Assembly (NCBI RefSeq): GCF_036555685.1
Contig: NZ_DATBKY010000161.1
Span: 1 to 64,000, forward strand
DNA length: 64,000 nucleotides
Direction of reading: 5' to 3'
Source: Actinophytocola sp036555685
GTDB taxonomy: Bacteria > Actinomycetota > Actinomycetes > Mycobacteriales > Pseudonocardiaceae
Both the position numbers and the translations under genes were made by a program. Positions 60,120 through 64,000 of the stretch are shown piece after piece (position 1 is the stretch's first letter; each line of letters starts with the position of its first letter). The notes beneath the pieces were generated by a model that saw nothing but the letters and a program-made list of their open reading frames with translations, did no database searches and was not told the origin of the DNA.

Positions 60120-61220
60120 TCACTCTGCGGTGTGCGCAGGTTCACTTTCGAACAGGGTAGGCGGAAGCTGACCCGGGGCGTTAGTCGGGGCAGAGAGCCC
60201 GAGATGCGCCCAAGCCGCGGCGGTCGCGACCCGACCCCGCGGTGTTCTCGCGAGCATACCGGCCCGCACCAAGTAGGGCTCGCACACCTCTTCCACGGTA
60301 GCGGGCTCCTCGCCGACCGCCACGGCCAGCGTCGAGACGCCGACCGGGCCGCCGCCGAAGGACCGCACGAGCGCGCCCAGCACGGCCCGGTCCAGGCGGT
60401 CCAGCCCGAGCTCGTCGACGTCGTAGACCTCCAGCGCGGCGCGCGCGATGTCGCGCGTGATGGAGCCGTCCGCCCGCACCTCGGCGAAGTCGCGCACGCG
60501 CCTGAGCAGTCGGTTCGCGATCCGGGGGGTGCCGCGCGAGCGACCGGCGACCTCCTCGGCGCCGTCCGGGCGCAGGTCGACGCCGAGGATCTTCGCCGAG
60601 CGGCGCAGCACCTGCTCGAGCTCCTCGGGCACGTAGAACTCCATGTGCGCGGTGAAGCCGAACCGGTCGCGCAGCGGCCCGGTCAGCGACCCGGACCGGG
60701 TGGTGGCGCCGACCAGCGTGAACGGCGCGATCTCGAGCGGGATGCTGGTCGCGCCGGGCCCCTTGCCGACGACGACGTCGACCCGGAAGTCCTCCATCGC
60801 GAGGTAGAGCATCTCCTCGGCGGGCCGGGCGATCCGGTGGATCTCGTCGATGAACAGCACCTCGCCCTCGACGAGGTTGGACAGCATCGCGGCGAGGTCG
60901 CCGGCTCGCTCGAGCGCGGGACCGGACGTGATGCGCAACGAGCTGCCCAGCTCGTGGGCGATGATCATGGCGAGGCTGGTCTTGCCGAGGCCGGGCGGGC
61001 CGGACAGCAGCACGTGGTCGGGCGGTGTCCCGCGCCGGCTCGCACCCTGCAGCACGAGCGCGAGCTGCTCGCGGACCCGCGGCTGGCCGACGAACTCGGC
61101 GAGCGTGCGCGGCCGCAGGGTGGTCTCGTCGTCCCGCTCCCCCGGCTGCACCAGCGGGGAGAGCGGCTCCTCCTCGGCCCCTGGGTCGATCGCTGGATCG
61201 GTCACCGTCTCATCGTGCAT
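60120..61220 (-). CDS. ruvB: Holliday junction branch migration helicase RuvB
   Basis: AAA+ motor that drives branch migration with RuvA. The 366 aa protein has Walker A LLSGPPGLGKTSLAMIIAHE, Walker B VLFIDEIHRIARPAEEMLY, sensor I LVGATTRSGSLTGPLRDRFG and the C-terminal winged helix (LVRAGMLARTPRGRVATAAA). ATG at 61218-61220, 6 bases after the ruvA stop. Confidence 0.97.
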   Translation of the reverse strand: MHDETVTDPAIDPGAEEEPLSPLVQPGERDDETTLRPRTLAEFVGQPRVREQLALVLQGASRRGTPPDHVLLSGPPGLGKTSLAMIIAHELGSSLRITSGPALERAGDLAAMLSNLVEGEVLFIDEIHRIARPAEEMLYLAMEDFRVDVVVGKGPGATSIPLEIAPFTLVGATTRSGSLTGPLRDRFGFTAHMEFYVPEELEQVLRRSAKILGVDLRPDGAEEVAGRSRGTPRIANRLLRRVRDFAEVRADGSITRDIARAALEVYDVDELGLDRLDRAVLGALVRSFGGGPVGVSTLAVAVGEEPATVEEVCEPYLVRAGMLARTPRGRVATAAAWAHLGLSAPTNAPGQLPPTLFESEPAHTAE

Positions 61221-61226
61221 GCGCGC

Positions 61227-61814
61227 CTACCGCTTGCTGCCGAGGGTCGCGAGCGCCTTGCGCAGGACGGTCGGCTGGTCGCCGTGCCCGTTCCCGCCGA
61301 GCACGCCGTCGACGGCCTGCTCGGCCTGCTTGGCCGGGAAACCCAGACCCACCAACGCTTCCACGACCTCGCTGCGCACGTGCCCGTTCGGCGTCGGGGC
61401 GGACGCCGACGGCAGTGCGCCGACCTTGTCGCGCAGTTCGATGATCAGCCGTTCGGCGCCCTTGCGGCCGATACCGGGCACCTGGGTGAGGACGGTGATG
61501 TTGCCGTCCGCGAGGGCCGAGCGCAGCTGCGCCGGGTCGAGCACGGCGAGCGTCGCCATGGCGATCCGCGGCCCGATGCCGGACACGGTCTGCAGCAGCC
61601 CGAACAGCTCGCGCGCCTCGGCGTCGGCGAACCCGTACAGCGTCAGCGAGTCCTCGCGCACGACGAGCGCGGTGGCGAGCGACGCCTCGGTGCCCGTGCG
61701 CATGGTCGCGAGCGTCGCGGGTGTCGCCTGTACGGCGAGGCCGACCCCGCCGACCTCGACGACGGCGTGGTCCAGCCCGATGGTGAGCACGCGGCCCCGT
61801 ACCGACGAGATCAT
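61227..61814 (-). CDS. ruvA: Holliday junction branch migration protein RuvA
   Basis: Binds four-way junctions as a tetramer and loads RuvB. The 195 aa protein has an OB-fold N-terminus (MISSVRGRVLTIGLDHAVVE), two helix-hairpin-helix motifs (TVSGIGPRIAMATL and QVPGIGRKGAERLIIELRDK) and the C-terminal RuvB-contact domain. ATG at 61812-61814 overlaps the ruvC stop by 4 bases. Confidence 0.97.
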   Translation of the reverse strand: MISSVRGRVLTIGLDHAVVEVGGVGLAVQATPATLATMRTGTEASLATALVVREDSLTLYGFADAEARELFGLLQTVSGIGPRIAMATLAVLDPAQLRSALADGNITVLTQVPGIGRKGAERLIIELRDKVGALPSASAPTPNGHVRSEVVEALVGLGFPAKQAEQAVDGVLGGNGHGDQPTVLRKALATLGSKR

Positions 61815-62389
61815 CGCATTCCTTTCGCGGCCGCCGACCGAGCCTGAGCGAGCCGGGCCTTGTGCCGCCGGGCGAGCGCGGCCGCCTTCGTCTCGGCCTC
61901 GGCGAGCCGGCTGCGCATGGGCATGCGCCAGAGATGGCAGATGGCGAGGGCGAGGGCGTCCGCGGCGTCGGCCGGCCGGGGCTTCTCGGGCAGGTCCAGC
62001 AGCCGGGTGACCATGGTGGTGACCTGTGCCTTGTCCGCGCGCCCGGACCCCGTCACGGCGGCCTTGACCTCGCTCGGGGTGTGGAAGGTGACGGGCAGGT
62101 TCCGCCGCGCCGCGGCGAGCGCGACGACCCCGCCGGCCTGCGCGGTGCCCATCGCGGTGCGGACGTTGTACTGGCTGAACACCCGTTCCACGGCGACGAC
62201 GTCCGGCTGGTGCCGGTCGAGCCACTCGTCCACCGCATCGGCGACGGTGAGCAGCCGCGTGGCCAGCTCGGCGTCGGCCGGCGTACGGAGCACGTCGACC
62301 TCCACCGCCCGCACGGACCGCCCGACCCCACCGTCCACGACGGCGATGCCGCAGCGGGTCAGCCCGGGGTCCACCCCCAACACACGCAT
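61811..62389 (-). CDS. ruvC: Crossover junction endodeoxyribonuclease RuvC
   Basis: Resolves Holliday junctions by paired cuts. The 192 aa protein shows the four-acid RNase H-like site: MRVLGVDPGLTRCGIAVVDG, DVVAVERVFSQYNVRTAMGT, and DAADALALAICHLWRMPM. ATG at 62387-62389 (MRVLGVDPG) is conserved; an upstream ATG at 62410 would add seven residues and lies within the LexA box region. First gene of ruvCAB. Confidence 0.97.
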   Translation of the reverse strand: MRVLGVDPGLTRCGIAVVDGGVGRSVRAVEVDVLRTPADAELATRLLTVADAVDEWLDRHQPDVVAVERVFSQYNVRTAMGTAQAGGVVALAAARRNLPVTFHTPSEVKAAVTGSGRADKAQVTTMVTRLLDLPEKPRPADAADALALAICHLWRMPMRSRLAEAETKAAALARRHKARLAQARSAAAKGMR

Positions 62390-62402
62390 CGGCACCCTTC
62401 CC

Positions 62403-62418
62403 GAGAACATCAGTTCGA
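62403..62418 (-). promoter_or_regulatory. LexA-like box in the ruvC promoter
   Basis: gagaacatcagttcga matches TCGAAC-N4-GTTCGA at 10 of 12 positions. It is 14 bases upstream of the ruvC ATG and abuts TAGGCT (62419-62424 on the minus strand), a good -10 element, so LexA would cover the start of transcription. SOS control of ruvC is known in mycobacteria. Confidence 0.72.
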
Positions 62419-62446
62419 AGCCTAGGGGCCCGGCGTCCCGCCGTCG

Positions 62447-62477
62447 CGCAGCGACACCCGCAGCGACACCCGCAACG
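62447..62477. repeat. Tandem 12-base repeat
   Basis: cgcagcgacacc occurs twice in a row (62447-62470) and a third, partial copy cgcaacg follows (62471-62477). It lies upstream of ruvC in the 258-base gap between ruvC and the LacI gene. Could be simple slippage. Confidence 0.7.
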
Positions 62478-62544
62478 TGCGGGCGAGCGTGCCGGCAATG
62501 CGGCGCGAGTCCGAACGGGCCTGTCCACTAACCCGGTCGCCGCA

Positions 62545-62559
62545 GTGAAAGCGCTTCAC
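62545..62559 (+). promoter_or_regulatory. LacI/GalR-type operator 1
   Basis: gtgaaagcgcttcac is a near-perfect palindrome around the central CG, the hallmark of LacI-family sites (TGNAANCGNTTNCA type). It lies 103 bases upstream of the LacI gene and 13 bases before a TTGACA (62572-62577) that may be its -35 element. Confidence 0.65.
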
Positions 62560-62605
62560 CAACGTGCTGCCTTGACACTTGTGTTAGAAAAGTCCACAAC
62601 AGAAA

Positions 62606-62619
62606 TGTAAGCGCTTCCA
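62606..62619 (+). promoter_or_regulatory. LacI/GalR-type operator 2
   Basis: tgtaagcgcttcca, the same central AAGCGCTT core as operator 1, centred about 60 bases downstream of it and 29 bases before the LacI gene ATG. The pair brackets the likely promoter, which suggests cooperative autorepression by looping. Confidence 0.68.
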
Positions 62620-62647
62620 GTGACGCTTCCCAGGACGGAACGCAGCC

Positions 62648-63661
62648 ATGCCCGCTCGTGAGCGACGGCCGGTCACCATCTACGAGGTGGCCGATCGCGC
62701 GGGCGTGTCGATCGCGACCGTGTCGCGGGCGCTGCGGGACTCCGAGCTGGTCGCGCCGTCGACCCGGCGGCACGTCCAGCGCGTCGCCGAGGAGCTTCGG
62801 TTCCGGCCCAGCCGGGCCGGGCGGGCGCTCGCCGAGGGACAGCACGCGGCGAACGGCATCGTCTTCCCCGACCTGGCGGGGCCCTACTACGCCGAGGTCG
62901 TCCTCGGCTACGAGGAGGTCGTCGCCGAGCTCGGGCGCAGCGTGCTGATCCTTGCGACCCAGGGACGCGCGAACGCGGCCGACCTCGTGCACGAGCTCGC
63001 CGGCCGGGTCGACGGCATGGTGATCATGGGACGCACGGTCGGCGACTCGACCGTGGCCCGCATCGCCGACACCGGCCTGCCCCTCGTCCTCCTCGCCCGG
63101 CCACCCGTCGGGCTGGTGGACACCGTCACCGCCGATAACGAGGACAGTGCGCGGGCACTCACCGCGCACCTGATCGGGCACGGCTACCGCCGGTTCGACT
63201 TCCTCGGCGACCCCGGCCAGTCCCCCGACGTCGCCGGCCGGCACGCCGGCTTCGTCACCGCGCTCGCCGACGGCGGGCTCGACGTGCCGGCGAAACCCGT
63301 CCGCTGCGCGTTCGACGTCAAGGCCGGCTACACCGCGGCGCGGGAGACCCTGCGCCGGCGAAACCGGCCCGAGGCGCTCGTGTGCGCCAACGACGAGGTC
63401 GCCCTCGGCGCACTGCGCGCCGCGGAGGACCTCGGCCTCGCCGTGCCCGGAGACCTGGCGATCACGGGCTGGGACGACATCATGGCGGCCGATTATGCCC
63501 GGCTGACCACCGTCCACCAGTCGATGCGCGAGCTCGGCGCTACCGCGGCCCGCTGGCTGGACCAGCGGATCTCCGGCACCTCACCCGGAGTGCGCCGCGA
63601 AGTACTTCCCACCCGGCTGGTGATCCGGACCAGCTGCGGGCCCCATGACAACGAACGCTGA
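62648..63661 (+). CDS. LacI-family transcriptional regulator
   Basis: A 337 aa repressor. The HTH VTIYEVADRAGVSIATVSRAL occupies residues 9-29 and the hinge helix SRAGRALAEGQ follows near 57. The periplasmic-binding-protein-like ligand domain has ANGIVFPDLAGPYYAEVVLG and CANDEVALGALRAAEDLGLA, then AITGWDDIMAADYARLTTVH. The ligand is likely a sugar, because a solute-binding lipoprotein gene follows 19 bases later. Two palindromes upstream are probably its own operators. Confidence 0.93.
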   Translation: MPARERRPVTIYEVADRAGVSIATVSRALRDSELVAPSTRRHVQRVAEELRFRPSRAGRALAEGQHAANGIVFPDLAGPYYAEVVLGYEEVVAELGRSVLILATQGRANAADLVHELAGRVDGMVIMGRTVGDSTVARIADTGLPLVLLARPPVGLVDTVTADNEDSARALTAHLIGHGYRRFDFLGDPGQSPDVAGRHAGFVTALADGGLDVPAKPVRCAFDVKAGYTAARETLRRRNRPEALVCANDEVALGALRAAEDLGLAVPGDLAITGWDDIMAADYARLTTVHQSMRELGATAARWLDQRISGTSPGVRREVLPTRLVIRTSCGPHDNER

Positions 63662-63680
63662 GAACCAACCGGAGGTAAGG

Positions 63681-64000
63681 ATGACTCGACCGAACAGGCG
63701 GACCGTACTGCTGGCCGCCGTGACGGCGGTGGCGCTGGCCGCATCGGCCTGCGGCCGCGACTCCGGGGGAGACGAGGGCGAGGCGGGCGAGAAGGTCGCG
63801 CAGGGCAAGGCGACCGGCAACATCACGGTGTGGGCGATGGGCACCGAGGGCGAGAAGCTCTCCGCGCTCGCCGACGACTTCATGAAGGAGAACCCGGACG
63901 CCAAGGTGACCGTCACCGCGGTGCCGTGGGACGGCGCGCACAACAAGATCGCCGCCGCGATCGCCGGCCAGCAGACGCCGGACGTGACGATGCTCGGCAC
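63681..64000 (+). CDS. Extracellular solute-binding lipoprotein (ABC sugar uptake type), 3' end outside window
   Basis: 106 residues visible. Signal peptide MTRPNRRTVLLAAVTAVALA with lipobox ASAC at about residues 21-24, then NITVWAMGTEGEKLSALADD and KVTVTAVPWDGAHNKIAAAI then AGQQTPDVTMLGT, typical of family 1 solute-binding proteins. It captures a sugar for an ABC importer whose permeases presumably lie beyond the right edge. ATG at 63681 has GGAGG at 63671-63675. It probably forms an operon with the LacI gene. Confidence 0.92.
   Translation, partial: MTRPNRRTVLLAAVTAVALAASACGRDSGGDEGEAGEKVAQGKATGNITVWAMGTEGEKLSALADDFMKENPDAKVTVTAVPWDGAHNKIAAAIAGQQTPDVTMLG

Overview
This is a GC-rich (about 70% by eye) actinobacterial chromosome segment, almost certainly from the order Pseudonocardiales (an Amycolatopsis or Saccharopolyspora type organism). 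The evidence is the gene order: a pyr operon next to bldD, nusB-efp-pepQ-aroQ-aroB-aroK-aroC-aroE-mltG-ruvX-alaS-rarA, aspS, an Rv2578c-type radical SAM gene, an MBL hydrolase, a cyclophilin, rel, apt, secF-secD-yajC and ruvB-ruvA-ruvC. The second half of this list matches the Mycobacterium tuberculosis backbone (about Rv2533c to Rv2594c), with non-mycobacterial genes inserted. Codon third positions are strongly G/C and GTG starts are common. No rRNA, tRNA, CRISPR array, prophage or insertion sequence was seen.

Layout. 1-6.1 kb: pyrimidine operon pyrR-pyrB-pyrC-carA-carB on the minus strand (carB runs off the left edge), with a PyrR-binding loop just before the pyrR ribosome binding site. 6.2-7.7 kb: bldD (c-di-GMP responsive regulator) and an EamA transporter. 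7.8-26 kb: a minus-strand block of translation, shikimate, cell-wall and recombination genes (nusB, efp, pepQ, aroQBKCE, mltG, ruvX, alaS, rarA). It is interrupted by a secreted beta-propeller lipoprotein, a GNAT-VOC fusion, a prepilin peptidase and a decayed grpB pseudogene. 26-36 kb: accessory genes (ankyrin protein, methyltransferase, phosphoesterase, phosphotransferase, DUF389, XRE regulator) around aspS.

36-43 kb is the most interesting accessory region. It starts with an Rv2578c-family radical SAM gene whose iron-sulfur cysteine motif is split by an intein and whose start lies beside a perfect LexA box. A second DNA-damage type promoter (PafBC/RecA-NDp pattern) follows, facing the other way. 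Then come a D-amino-acid-oxidase-like flavoprotein, an isopentenyl diphosphate isomerase and a pqqA-C-D-E-B cluster for the cofactor PQQ.

43-55 kb: YibE/F membrane protein, MBL hydrolase, a diguanylate cyclase with an altered signature motif, LOG family protein, nucleoside hydrolase, a large HTH-NB-ARC-TPR regulator, membrane-anchored cyclophilin, AraC regulator and bifunctional Rel. 55-62.4 kb: extradiol dioxygenase, apt, the Sec translocon accessory operon and ruvCAB with a LexA-like box. 62.5-64 kb: a LacI-type regulator with two operator-like palindromes and the start of a sugar-ABC solute-binding lipoprotein, which continues past the right edge.

Functional threads across the window are nucleotide supply (pyr, apt, nucleoside hydrolase, LOG), the shikimate pathway, DNA damage repair under LexA (ruvCAB, the radical SAM protein, with rarA nearby), second-messenger control (Rel for ppGpp; a GGDEF protein and BldD for c-di-GMP) and protein export (SecDF-YajC).
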